NCBI GenBank assembly: GCA_019415645.1
Contig: DXYV01000012.1
Coordinates: 16,320 to 80,319 of the forward strand
DNA: 64,000 nucleotides
Source of the DNA: Clostridiales bacterium
Lineage (GTDB): Bacteria > Bacillota > Clostridia > Oscillospirales > Oscillospiraceae
Direction of reading: 5' to 3'
The position numbers and the translations under genes are program-made. Below the pieces are notes generated by a model. The model was not told the origin of the DNA and made no database searches. It saw nothing but the letters and a program-made list of their open reading frames with translations. Below are positions 33,436 through 42,328 of the stretch, one piece after another. Numbering within the stretch: the stretch's first letter is position 1; each line of letters begins with the position of its first letter.

Positions 33436-34737
33436 ATGTCCGCCAAGCACAAGGCCCCCGCCTATTCCATCGATCTGACCGCCGCGGGCGAGGTCATGGA
33501 GTCTTTCACCCGCGTCACGGACATCACCTGCCGGCTCTACGACGCGAAGGGGAGCCTGCTGCTCCAGCAGCAGGCCCGGGAGGGCGGATGCGCGCTGTGC
33601 CGGGAGCTCTATGCCGCCACCGGCGTGGACACCGGCTGCGCCAAGGTCCATCAGTACGGTGCTCGCCAGGCGGAGCGCTTCGGCGGGCGCTATATCTATT
33701 TTTGTCCGGCGGACATGGCTTACTTTGCCTCCCCGGTCACCATCGGCGGCCAGGTGGCCGGCGCGCTGGTGGGCGGGCCGGTGCTCATCATGGATCCGGA
33801 GGACTATCTGGAGGAGACTCCGCTGCTGGTCCAGCGGGGCGGCAAGCTGGAGCGCGGCCTGCTCAAGGCGGCGCTGGAGACGTTCCGTCAGGTGACGCCG
33901 GACAAGCTCAAGCATCTGTCCGCCCTGCTGTTTGCCCTGACCGTCTATCTGGGGGACAACAGCGTAAGCCTGGTGCGCTCCCGGGCCCAGAGTGAGCAGC
34001 AGCAGTCCATCGCCGCCATTATCCAGTCCTACAAGGAGGAGGAAGCGGCCGTCCCTTATCCCTACGAAAAGGAGAAGCATCTGGTCCAGTCCATTGCCGA
34101 GGGCGACGAATTTTCCGCCCGGGCTCTGCTCAACGAGCTGCTGGGCTATGTCATCTTCTCCACCGGCCGGGATTTCCTCAAGGTGCGCGCCCGCTCTCTG
34201 GAGCTGCTGGTCATGCTCTCCCGGGCCGCCATCCAGGGCGGCGCCGAGGTGGGACAGGTGCTGGAGCTCAACGACCGGGCCTTCCAGCAGATCGACCGGA
34301 TGCGCTCGGTGGACGATTTGGTCTACTGGCTGGCGGATATGACCAGCCAGTATGCCGCGCTGGTGTTCGACCTGGTGGGAATCAAGCACAAGGATACGCT
34401 GTATAAGGCCATCGAGTACATGAAGCGCAACTATATGCGCCGCCTGCCCCTGGAGGAGACCGCCCGGCATGTGGGGCTGACGCCCTCCTATTTCAGCAAA
34501 ATTTTCAGCGAGGAGATCGGCGCCCCCTACAACCACTACCTCAACAAGATCCGCGTGGAGCAGAGCCGGTCGCTGCTGCTCTCCTCCGACCTGTCCATGG
34601 TGGAGATCAGCGCGCTGTGCGGCTTTGAGGATCAGAGCTACTTTACCAAGGTGTTCAAACGCTTCACCGGTATCACCCCCAGCAAATGCCGGGACCGGCG
34701 GGAGCGGCTGGAGCTTGGCAAGGAGCGGGAGATCTGA
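33436..34737 (+). CDS. AraC-family regulator with PocR ligand-binding domain
   Basis: The regulator has 433 residues. The N-terminal 150 resemble the PocR sensory domain: FTRVTDITCRLYDAKG, then a cysteine-rich stretch CALCRELY...GVDTGCAKVHQYG and FCPADMAYFASPV. A helical middle region follows. The C-terminal two-HTH AraC domain has LPLEETARHVGLTPSYFSKIFSEEIG and ISALCGFEDQSYFTKVFKRFTG. PocR domains are thought to bind small organic ligands. AGGGGAGGT precedes the ATG, and TATAAT lies at 33380-33385. It is followed by UroD-family protein 3, its likely target. Confidence 0.92.
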   Translation: MSAKHKAPAYSIDLTAAGEVMESFTRVTDITCRLYDAKGSLLLQQQAREGGCALCRELYAATGVDTGCAKVHQYGARQAERFGGRYIYFCPADMAYFASPVTIGGQVAGALVGGPVLIMDPEDYLEETPLLVQRGGKLERGLLKAALETFRQVTPDKLKHLSALLFALTVYLGDNSVSLVRSRAQSEQQQSIAAIIQSYKEEEAAVPYPYEKEKHLVQSIAEGDEFSARALLNELLGYVIFSTGRDFLKVRARSLELLVMLSRAAIQGGAEVGQVLELNDRAFQQIDRMRSVDDLVYWLADMTSQYAALVFDLVGIKHKDTLYKAIEYMKRNYMRRLPLEETARHVGLTPSYFSKIFSEEIGAPYNHYLNKIRVEQSRSLLLSSDLSMVEISALCGFEDQSYFTKVFKRFTGITPSKCRDRRERLELGKEREI

Positions 34738-34847
34738 GTTCCCTTCAAAAGAAACTTCCAATCATCAAAAAATTTTACTAGCATATCCCGGCTGTATCCG
34801 GTATGATAGGAACAGAACAGAAACTTTGGAAAGGTTAGGTGACTCCC

Positions 34848-35822
34848 ATGAGCAGAGAAAATTTTGAGCTGGTGCTGGCTCATCAGCAGCCCCATGCGTT
34901 TGTTCACATGTGTGACCACCGTATGATTCTTCTTCCCGGCGAGCACAACATCGGCGGCGAGCAGCAGCCCAACGGCACCATCGTGGGCAAGGACTGGTTC
35001 GGCTGCACCTGGACCGAGCTGGGCAACGGCGCCATCGACGGCTGCACCATCACCCCCAACACCACGCCGCTGGACGACATCGCCGACTTTGCCGGCCACA
35101 TCCCCACGGCGGAGCAGGTGCGCGCTTACGACTGGAAGGGCTACGCCGAGCAGGCGCTGGCCGGATTTGACCGGAGCAACCAGCTGCTGGAGGCCCGCTC
35201 CCTGGTGGGCTTCTTTGAGCGGATGCACTGCCTCATCGGCTTTGAAAACGCCCTGTGTGCGTTCTATGAGGACCCCGACGCGGTCCATGCCTTCTTCCAG
35301 GCCATGCTGGAGTATAAAAAGGTGGTGGTGGACTGCACCAAGGAGTACCTGAACCCCGACATCATGATCTTTGACGATGACTACGGCACCGCCCAGAATA
35401 CCTTCATGAGCCCCGATATGTGGCGGGAGTTCTTCCCCCAGTACTGGCGTGAGCTCATCGCCTATGTCCACAGCAAGGGCATGAAGTGCGAGCTCCACTC
35501 CTGCGGCTATATCACCCCCCTGGTGGGCGACTTCGTGGATGTGGGCTTTGACATCCTTCAGCCCCTTCAGACCCACAACGACCTGAAGGGAATCAAGGCG
35601 CAGTACGGCGACAAGATCATTCTGCGTCTGGCTATTTTCGACAAGCAGATGGTCGCCCTGAACCAGACCGAGGACCAGGTGCGCGCCGACCTGCGCAGCT
35701 ATTACGAGATTCTCGCCCCCGGCGGGAACTTCATCCCCGAGCTGGTCCCCATCCAGGACCGCTATTATGAGATCCAGGCCGAGGTCCAGGATCAGTACGA
35801 AAAGGAGCTTTTCGGGCTTTAA
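34848..35822 (+). CDS. UroD/MtaA-family methyltransferase 3
   Basis: This UroD-superfamily protein has 324 residues with the H-x-C motif CELHSCGY near residue 217. It ends in a family-like GGNFIPELVPIQDRYYE segment. The N-terminus has an unusual His/Cys set (FVHMCDHRMILLPGEHN). The ATG at 34848 is preferred; a GTG three codons earlier is possible. It follows the PocR-AraC regulator, has its own terminator, and lies upstream of the molybdopterin oxidoreductase. It may be another substrate-specific methyltransferase feeding the corrinoid protein at 29014, since no second corrinoid gene is in the window. Confidence 0.87.
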   Translation: MSRENFELVLAHQQPHAFVHMCDHRMILLPGEHNIGGEQQPNGTIVGKDWFGCTWTELGNGAIDGCTITPNTTPLDDIADFAGHIPTAEQVRAYDWKGYAEQALAGFDRSNQLLEARSLVGFFERMHCLIGFENALCAFYEDPDAVHAFFQAMLEYKKVVVDCTKEYLNPDIMIFDDDYGTAQNTFMSPDMWREFFPQYWRELIAYVHSKGMKCELHSCGYITPLVGDFVDVGFDILQPLQTHNDLKGIKAQYGDKIILRLAIFDKQMVALNQTEDQVRADLRSYYEILAPGGNFIPELVPIQDRYYEIQAEVQDQYEKELFGL

Positions 35823-35837
35823 CTTCCGTCAATGCAG

Positions 35838-35875
35838 CGCCCCTCCGGCCAAACTATGGGCCGGAGGGGCGTTTC
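35838..35875 (+). terminator. Terminator after UroD-family gene 3
   Basis: A perfect 13-bp stem (35838-35850 with 35859-35871) ends in TTT, 15 bp past the stop. Confidence 0.85.
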
Positions 35876-35962
35876 TGTTCCGGTTTCGTTGACTTGCGGC
35901 TTCTTCTGGATTAAAATTTAAGTATCTAGCTATCATGGTTCCAATTTCAGGAGGATCACAAT

Positions 35963-38140
35963 ATGGGTGAGCGTCAGGAGATCAAGGCCGCCTGCCGGGG
36001 CTGTCACGGCGGCTGTATGCACATTCTTACAGTGGAGGACGGCAGGCTGGTCAAGGTCCGTCCAGACCCGGACGGGCCGCTGAATCACGGCCACGCCTGC
36101 GTCAAGGGCATGAGCATCATTGAGCAGATGTATCATCCCGACCGCCTGCTCTATCCCCTGCGGCGCAAGGGGCCGCGGGGCCGCGGCACCTGGGAGCGCA
36201 TCACCTGGGACGAGGCCTACGACGAGATCGTCCGCCGACTGACCCAGCTGCGGGAGGCCTATGGCCCCGAGTGCGTCGCCCTGACCACGGGCACCGGCCG
36301 GCACCATCTGGCCCACCTGTGGCGGTTCGGCAACGTGCTGGGCACGCCCAACGCCACCTCCTCCGGCGCGCTCATCTGTCTGGGGCCGCGCAAAAACGCC
36401 GGAGAATTTACCGCCGGCGTATTTGCCGGCGTGGATTACTACGGTGCGGTCAAGCCCGCCGGGATTCTGGTCTGGGGCGCCAACCCCGCGGTCAGCGGCG
36501 CGGACGGCGAGCTCCAGTGGCACATCAAGGACGCGGTCCGGGCGGGCACGCCCCTCATCGTGGTGGACCCCCAGCCCACTGAGCTGGCCAAGCAGGCCGT
36601 CTGCTGGCTGCGGCTGCGGCCTGGCACCGACGGGGCGCTGGCCCTTGGTATCCTCAATCTGCTGATTTCCGAGGATCTCTATGACCACGCCTTCGTGGAG
36701 GGCTATACCCATGGCTTTGCTGAGCTGAAAGAGCGCTGCGCTCAGTATCCGGTGGAAAAGGTGGCGCAGATCACCTGGGTGCCCGAGGCGGACATCCGGA
36801 AGGCCGCCCGGCTCATCGCCTCCCTCAAGCCCCTGTCCCTGGAGTGGGGCTGCGCCATCGAGCAGACGCCCAATGCCATCCAGACCTGCCGGGCTATCTT
36901 CCTGATTCCCGCCCTCACCGGCAACTGGGACGTGCCCGGCGGCTTTGTGCCCAGCAAGGAGATTGCCCCAACGGTCTACCCCCTCTTTGAACGGCTCTCC
37001 CCCGAGGAATCCGCCAAATGCATCTCCGGAGGCTACCCGCTCAACGACGGCACCGCCTCCCCCAAGCTCTTCGCCCACCCCTATGAGACCTTCGACGCCA
37101 TGAAAACCGGCAAGCCCTATCGTATCCGGGCCCTGCTGTCCAACGCCAACAACTCTCTGATCTCCATGCCCGATGCCAAGCACGCCTACGAGTGCCTCAT
37201 GGCGCTGGACTTCTTTGTGTACATGGACTTCTTCATGACCCCCACCGCAGAACTGGCCGACCTGGTCCTCCCCGCCGCCCTCTGGCCGGAGATCGACAGT
37301 CTGTTCTGTATGCCCGAGTTTGGGGACGAGGCCCTGCTCACCATGCGCAAGGCGGTCCAGGTGGGGGAGTGCAAGTCGGACGAGGAATTTTTCCTGGAGG
37401 TCTGCCGCCGGATGGGGCTGGACTTCGGCGCGGACAGTCAGGAGCAGCTGCTCAACGAGCTGCTGGAGGAGATGGGCCGGCGGCGGCCGGAGTATGCGGG
37501 CATCGACTTTGAGCGGCTCAAGGAGCTCAACTACATCGTTCCCAAGCGGGAATATGAGCAGTACAAGGTCCACGGCTTCCATACCCCCACCGGGAAATTT
37601 GAGCTCTGGTCCACCGCCATTGAAAAGGCCGGCGGCGACCCGCTCCCCTACTGGGAGGAGGTCCCCGAGAGTCCGGTCAGCCGGCCCGACCTGGCCCGGG
37701 ACTATCCGCTGGTGCTCACCACCGGCGGGCGCATCCAGCCGTATTTCATCTCCAACAACCGCCAGATCAAATCCCTGCGCCGGGCCCACCCCTTCCCGCT
37801 GGTCTCCCTCCATCCGGACACCGCCGCGCACTATGGAATCGCGGAAGGGGACTGGGTGTGGATCGAGACGCCCCGGGGCAAAATCACCCAAAAGGCCGTA
37901 TTCAAGCCCGAGCTGGACCCCCGGGTGGTCAACTGCGAGATGGGCTGGTGGTACCCGGAGGCCGGCGCGCCGGGCTACGGCTGGGACGAGTCCAACGTCA
38001 ATCTCCTCACCAGCGGCCAGCGGCCCTGCGACCCCTTCGGCGGGGCCTATCAGCTGCGCGCCCTGCTGTGCCGCATTTCCAGGCATGACAACTGCACCAT
38101 CGAGGCCCGCTATGCGGCCTCTGACCTGGCCAAGGCCTGA
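35963..38140 (+). CDS. Molybdopterin-dependent oxidoreductase (DMSO reductase family)
   Basis: The enzyme has 725 residues. Cys11, Cys14, Cys18 and Cys46 form the N-terminal [4Fe-4S] site (CRGCHGGC...ACVKG). The molybdenum bis-MGD domains follow: NVLGTPNATSSGALICLG (a Cys or Ser here may ligate Mo), GILVWGANPAVSG, VDPQPTELAKQA, the C-terminal barrel LTTGGRIQPYFISNNRQI and GDWVWIETPRGKI. There is no Tat signal, so it is cytoplasmic. No separate electron-transfer or membrane subunits are encoded nearby, unlike DmsABC, so it may work alone, like acetylene hydratase-type or transhydroxylase-type members. GGAGG precedes the ATG. The substrate is unknown. Confidence 0.9.
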   Translation: MGERQEIKAACRGCHGGCMHILTVEDGRLVKVRPDPDGPLNHGHACVKGMSIIEQMYHPDRLLYPLRRKGPRGRGTWERITWDEAYDEIVRRLTQLREAYGPECVALTTGTGRHHLAHLWRFGNVLGTPNATSSGALICLGPRKNAGEFTAGVFAGVDYYGAVKPAGILVWGANPAVSGADGELQWHIKDAVRAGTPLIVVDPQPTELAKQAVCWLRLRPGTDGALALGILNLLISEDLYDHAFVEGYTHGFAELKERCAQYPVEKVAQITWVPEADIRKAARLIASLKPLSLEWGCAIEQTPNAIQTCRAIFLIPALTGNWDVPGGFVPSKEIAPTVYPLFERLSPEESAKCISGGYPLNDGTASPKLFAHPYETFDAMKTGKPYRIRALLSNANNSLISMPDAKHAYECLMALDFFVYMDFFMTPTAELADLVLPAALWPEIDSLFCMPEFGDEALLTMRKAVQVGECKSDEEFFLEVCRRMGLDFGADSQEQLLNELLEEMGRRRPEYAGIDFERLKELNYIVPKREYEQYKVHGFHTPTGKFELWSTAIEKAGGDPLPYWEEVPESPVSRPDLARDYPLVLTTGGRIQPYFISNNRQIKSLRRAHPFPLVSLHPDTAAHYGIAEGDWVWIETPRGKITQKAVFKPELDPRVVNCEMGWWYPEAGAPGYGWDESNVNLLTSGQRPCDPFGGAYQLRALLCRISRHDNCTIEARYAASDLAKA

Positions 38141-38241
38141 GCGTTCGGTTCGGGCACAGGACGGTGGCGCCCCCCTGGTCTGCTGCGCCGCCGTCCGCAA
38201 TTCCCGCGGCTTTGAACCATGTTTTGTCTGGAGGTGCGAAT

Positions 38242-39945
38242 ATGGGAACGTCTCTTTCCAATCTGCAAATTCTGGGCGCGGAAGAGTCCAGCGTCCGGGC
38301 CGCTTTGCCCAAAGCGGTGGTGGGCCGCTGGTCAGAGCGGTTCGTCACCGCCTGCCCCGGGGATCTGTCCTTCGGCCCGCTGAACCGCAGGGCCAATCAG
38401 TTGTCCAAAACGCTCTCCTGCACCGTTCTGGCGGTGTCCATCTTTGATGGAGATGCGCTGGATCTGACGCTCTATGGCCAGGGCAAACGGCTGACCCACC
38501 ACATAGTCAATCAAGAGGGCGACGTCCTGACCGCAGGCAATCCAAAGCTCTTCTGTTCTGCGCTGGGCCTTCCGCCGGAAACTGCGCCCAAGCTCAAGCG
38601 TCTGTTTACCGCTTCCGACCAGGAGGAAAAGCTGTCCATTTTGAGTCAGCTCCTGGGCGCACCCCTCTATGCCCGCTGGGATACGCCCGAGTCCTTCCAG
38701 TTTACTCCCGCAGACTGCGCGCCGCTGGAGGCTTGGCTCAACGACCATCCGCTGCCCCCTAAGGTAAAAAATCAGGGTAAGGCGGAGCTTACACAGGAGA
38801 TTCCGGACCTGTGTCTGGACGGCGGTCCGGTTATCCTCTTCCGCCCTTTGGCCTATGCCGACAACCGTGACGCCGCTGTATTTGGCTGCAAGATCGGGGA
38901 TGTCATTGGGCAGCACCGCTATGGCGGTTTCTGGGGACAGCAGAACGCCGACGGAACCCTGTCCTTACTTCCTCTGGAGGAAGATTCCATCCTGCCGATT
39001 TTAAGCCCAGATGATCACGCTCCCACGGGCACTCTGGAATATGCTGAGTTGGGCGGGCGTCTGGTTACTTACGGGGACAAGCTGGCTCCCCACCCCAGCT
39101 TTCCCGGCGCGTTTGTCCCCTCTCAATGTGTGATTTTGGCGGACACCGCCGGCCTCTGCCCCACGCCGCTGGCCCTTACCCTGGACGGGGAACCTGTTCA
39201 GGGCAAGCTCCATCTGCTGCCGGACGGCGGACTGCTGGTGGAACGTCCGGAAGATCTGGACTACGGGACTGCGCCGCCCAAAACCCTTCGTTCCGCCGCC
39301 CTGCTCTGTTATGCTCCGGACGGGAGCGTCCGCTGGCAGCGCCCCGATTCGGAGGGTTTTGTGTTTCAGGTGGACCGCCAGAGCATTTATGTCCGCCTCT
39401 ATCCAGGCAAACATGCTCCCGGACAGCTTCTCCGGCTTGACCTTTCCGGACGGGAGCTGGCCCGCACTTCGATTTCGGACCGGGCCAACGACGCAAGGGC
39501 CTTCGTCTTGGGCGGCATGGTGTACCTGCTGCAAAGCAGCGGCTATCGCCAGGATGGGACCCTCTCCCGGCTGACGCCCGACTTGAAGGAGTGCGGCACC
39601 GCCGCCGTTCCCTATCTGTCCAGTCTCGCCTTCTCCCCCGACCGCTCTCTGCTCTATGCGGCCGGCTTCCAGTCCGGGCTGGCGGTCCTGGACGCCGCCT
39701 CTCTGGAGCCGCGTCAGCGGCTGCGGCAGAAAAGCGACTTTTTCCTCCCCATTTGCGACGGGCAGAACCGCCTTTGGGTGGGGAATGGCGGTTTTTTCGA
39801 GTGCTACACGCCAACTTTGGAGCTCATCTCCCGCCACCGCCTGGCCGGTGGGATTCACGATATCTGGCCCGGTCCGGACGGCTCGGTCTGCGTCCTGACC
39901 TTCCAAGACCGCAAGGATCTCTCCCGCGTCTACCGCTTCTCCTGA
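38242..39945 (+). CDS. Hypothetical protein, possible beta-propeller C-terminal half
   Basis: The protein has 567 residues with no signal peptide or membrane segment. The N-terminal 190 are alpha/beta (SKTLSCTVLAVSIFDGDALDLTLYG, then a helical region with KLKRLFTASDQEEKLSILSQLLG). From about residue 300, repeated YxPDGSxxW / LSFSPDRSLLYAAG / WVGNGG-like units of about 40-50 residues suggest a propeller. I do not recognise the family. GGAGG precedes the ATG at 38242. It lies 100 bp after the molybdoenzyme and may be co-transcribed with it, but has no recognisable cofactor motif. Confidence 0.7.
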   Translation: MGTSLSNLQILGAEESSVRAALPKAVVGRWSERFVTACPGDLSFGPLNRRANQLSKTLSCTVLAVSIFDGDALDLTLYGQGKRLTHHIVNQEGDVLTAGNPKLFCSALGLPPETAPKLKRLFTASDQEEKLSILSQLLGAPLYARWDTPESFQFTPADCAPLEAWLNDHPLPPKVKNQGKAELTQEIPDLCLDGGPVILFRPLAYADNRDAAVFGCKIGDVIGQHRYGGFWGQQNADGTLSLLPLEEDSILPILSPDDHAPTGTLEYAELGGRLVTYGDKLAPHPSFPGAFVPSQCVILADTAGLCPTPLALTLDGEPVQGKLHLLPDGGLLVERPEDLDYGTAPPKTLRSAALLCYAPDGSVRWQRPDSEGFVFQVDRQSIYVRLYPGKHAPGQLLRLDLSGRELARTSISDRANDARAFVLGGMVYLLQSSGYRQDGTLSRLTPDLKECGTAAVPYLSSLAFSPDRSLLYAAGFQSGLAVLDAASLEPRQRLRQKSDFFLPICDGQNRLWVGNGGFFECYTPTLELISRHRLAGGIHDIWPGPDGSVCVLTFQDRKDLSRVYRFS

Positions 39946-39968
39946 TCGCCTGCTCCCTCACATCAGCA

Positions 39969-40018
39969 AAAACGGGCGGGGCGTCCATCCCTTTTCGGAA
40001 TGGACGCCCCGCCCGTTT
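39969..40018. terminator. Bidirectional terminator
   Basis: A perfect stem of 17-19 bp (39969-39987 with 40001-40018) has A and T flanks. It lies between the convergent hypothetical and GNAT genes. Confidence 0.88.
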
Positions 40019-40021
40019 GTC

Positions 40022-40531
40022 TCACAGGCCAAATTCGTCTGCGTAGGTCACCGCTCCACCGATGGGCTGTGCGTCCGCCCGCAGGCGGACGGCCATAAAA
40101 TTGGCGGGCGGCATACCCGGCGGAACCTCGATGCCAAAGGACTCAGCCGGACGATAGCCGCTGCGGGGATAGTAGGTCTCGCTGCCCAGTACCAGCGCGT
40201 AGCCGTAGCCCAGCTCAGCGGCGATGCGGTGCCCCTCCCGAATCAACGCCGTCCCCACGCCCCGCCGCTGGGCGGCGGGGCGGACGGAAAGCGGAGCCAG
40301 AGCCAGCACCGTATCCTCCCCCACCTTTGCCTCAGTAAACAAAATGTGTCCCACCAGACTGCCGTTCTCCTCCGCCACCAGCGACAGCTCCGGCACAAAG
40401 GCCGGACTGGCGCGCAGCGCCTGCACCAGGTCCTGTTCATTTCCATCGCTGTGCTCCGCGCTGGCAAAGGCCTCTTGAATCAGCGTGTAAACCGCGTCGT
40501 GATCGCGGCTGGTCTCTCTTCGAATCTCCAT
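40022..40531 (-). CDS. GNAT-family N-acetyltransferase
   Basis: The protein has 169 residues. The acetyl-CoA binding motif is VRPAAQRRGVGTALI, with ALVLGSETYYPRSGYRPAE further on; this resembles the YhbS subgroup. The substrate is unknown. It lies 12 bp after the second ABC exporter gene and is probably the third gene of that operon, which may hint at small-molecule modification coupled to export. Confidence 0.88.
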   Translation of the reverse strand: MEIRRETSRDHDAVYTLIQEAFASAEHSDGNEQDLVQALRASPAFVPELSLVAEENGSLVGHILFTEAKVGEDTVLALAPLSVRPAAQRRGVGTALIREGHRIAAELGYGYALVLGSETYYPRSGYRPAESFGIEVPPGMPPANFMAVRLRADAQPIGGAVTYADEFGL

Positions 40532-40543
40532 ACGGACTTCCTC

Positions 40544-42328
40544 CTAATTTCTGTCGTCTGCGCCCTCAAACTGACTGTTGTAAAGCCGGGCGTAAAAGCC
40601 GTTCTGTGCCATCAGGGCATCATGGCTGCCCTGTTCGATAATATGCCCGTCCCGCATCACCAGAATCACATCCGCCTCCCGGATGGTGGACAGCCGGTGG
40701 GCCACAATAAAGCTGGTCCGGCCCTGCATCATCCGGCCAAAGGCATCCTGAATCTTCAGTTCGGTCCGGGTGTCGATGCTGCTGGTGGCCTCGTCCAAAA
40801 TCAGCATGGGGGGCAGGTAGAGCATCACCCGGGCAATGCACAGCAGCTGCTTCTGCCCCTGGCTCAGGCTGCCGCCGTCCTCCGACACCGGGCTGTCATA
40901 TCCGCCGGGCAGCCGCAGGATAAAGCTGTGGGCATGGGCCAGTTTGGCCGCGGTCATGATCTCCTCCTCCGTGGCGTCCGGCCGGCCGTAGGCGATGTTT
41001 TCCCGAATGGTGCCCGTTTTCAGCCAGGTGTCCTGAAGCACCATTCCGTAGCTGCCCCGCAGGGAGCGGCGGGTCAGGCCGCGGATGTCCCGGCCGCTGA
41101 CCGCGATGGCGCCGCTGTCCACGTCGTAAAAGCGCATCAGCAGGTTGATGAGCGTGGTTTTGCCGCAGCCGGTGGGCCCCACGATGGCGATATGCTGTCC
41201 GGGCTCCACCGCCAGATTCAGATTCTCGATCAGCGGACGGTCCGCCTCATAGCGGAAGTCCACATGCTCCAGCGTCACCGCCCCAGTGACTTCCTCCGCG
41301 GGCAGGTCGTACGCCTCCGGGCCGTCGGGGGTCTGTTCGGTCTCGTCCAGCAGCTGGAACAGGCGGCCGGCGCAGGTCAGGGCGTTCTGCAGCTCGGTCA
41401 CCACGCCGGAAATCTCATTGAATGGCTTGGTGTACTGATTGGCATAGCCCAAAAAGCTGGACAGCTGTCCCACGGTGATTCCGCCGTGGACCGCATACAG
41501 CGCGCCGGCCAGCGCCACGCCGGCATAGACCATACTGTTGACAAAGCGGGTGACCGGGTTGGTCAGGCTGCTGTAAAACACCGCCCGCAGACCGGCGAAC
41601 TGAAGCCGTCCGTTGATCTCATCAAAGCGCTCCAGAGTGCTGTCCTCCTGATGGAAAGCCTGCACCACCCGCTGGCCCTCGATCATCTCGTTGATCAGGG
41701 CAGTCTGCTCCCCCCGGACCTCGCTCTGCCGGCGGAAATACTTCTCGCTCTTATGGGCGATAAAGGCGGCGGTCACGATGCTCAGGGGGGTGATGACCAC
41801 CACCACCAGCGTGATGGGCACGTTGACATACAGCATAAATCCCAGGGTGCCCGCAATGGTCAGCACGCCGCTGAACAGCTGGGTGAAGCCCATCAGAAGG
41901 CCGTCGGAAAACGCGTCCACATCCGCGATGACCCGGCTGACCAGGTCGCCGGTGGGGTGGCCGTCCAGATAGCGCAGGGGCAGGACCTGGATCTTCCGGA
42001 TGGCGGCGTTGCGCAGATCCCGGCTGACGCAGAAGGCCATCCGGTTGTTGCACTCGTTCATGCCCCACTGGGCCAGGGCGGTCACCCCCGCGGAGAGGGC
42101 GATGGCCCCCAAGACCTTCACCAGGGCGGTAAAATCCACCTGGCCCGCACCCAGCATCGCGTCAATGGCGTTTCCCGTGAGGATGGGGACCAGCAGCTGG
42201 GTCCCCACGCTGGCCGCCGCCAGCAGCAGGCTCAGCAGCAGGAAGCCCCAGTAGGGCCGAATCCAGTGCAGGACCCGGCGCAGGATGGCCCAAGTCGCTC
42301 TTGTTTGGGCGATTTGAGCTTGGTTCAC
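40544..42328 (-). CDS. ABC exporter subunit with consensus ATPase site
   Basis: This half-transporter has 594 residues: six membrane helices (about 1-310) fused to an ATPase. It has Walker A GPTGCGKTTL, signature LSQGQKQLLCIARVM, Walker B MLILDEATSSID with the catalytic Glu, and H-loop IVAHRLSTI. It overlaps the upstream exporter gene by 4 nt (ATGA), so the two are made together as a heterodimer of the BmrCD/LmrCD/TM287-288 kind. The likely role is multidrug or lipid export. Confidence 0.93.
   Translation of the reverse strand: MNQAQIAQTRATWAILRRVLHWIRPYWGFLLLSLLLAAASVGTQLLVPILTGNAIDAMLGAGQVDFTALVKVLGAIALSAGVTALAQWGMNECNNRMAFCVSRDLRNAAIRKIQVLPLRYLDGHPTGDLVSRVIADVDAFSDGLLMGFTQLFSGVLTIAGTLGFMLYVNVPITLVVVVITPLSIVTAAFIAHKSEKYFRRQSEVRGEQTALINEMIEGQRVVQAFHQEDSTLERFDEINGRLQFAGLRAVFYSSLTNPVTRFVNSMVYAGVALAGALYAVHGGITVGQLSSFLGYANQYTKPFNEISGVVTELQNALTCAGRLFQLLDETEQTPDGPEAYDLPAEEVTGAVTLEHVDFRYEADRPLIENLNLAVEPGQHIAIVGPTGCGKTTLINLLMRFYDVDSGAIAVSGRDIRGLTRRSLRGSYGMVLQDTWLKTGTIRENIAYGRPDATEEEIMTAAKLAHAHSFILRLPGGYDSPVSEDGGSLSQGQKQLLCIARVMLYLPPMLILDEATSSIDTRTELKIQDAFGRMMQGRTSFIVAHRLSTIREADVILVMRDGHIIEQGSHDALMAQNGFYARLYNSQFEGADDRN

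Noticed and set aside
35933..38200. A 755-codon minus-strand open frame
   Set aside because: It is antisense to the molybdopterin oxidoreductase, whose motifs are unambiguous.
37320..38447. A second reading frame spanning the end of the molybdoenzyme and the start of the next gene, possibly a programmed frameshift
   Set aside because: The frame is an Arg/Ser/Pro-rich shadow. The molybdoenzyme is complete, with a normal stop at 38140.
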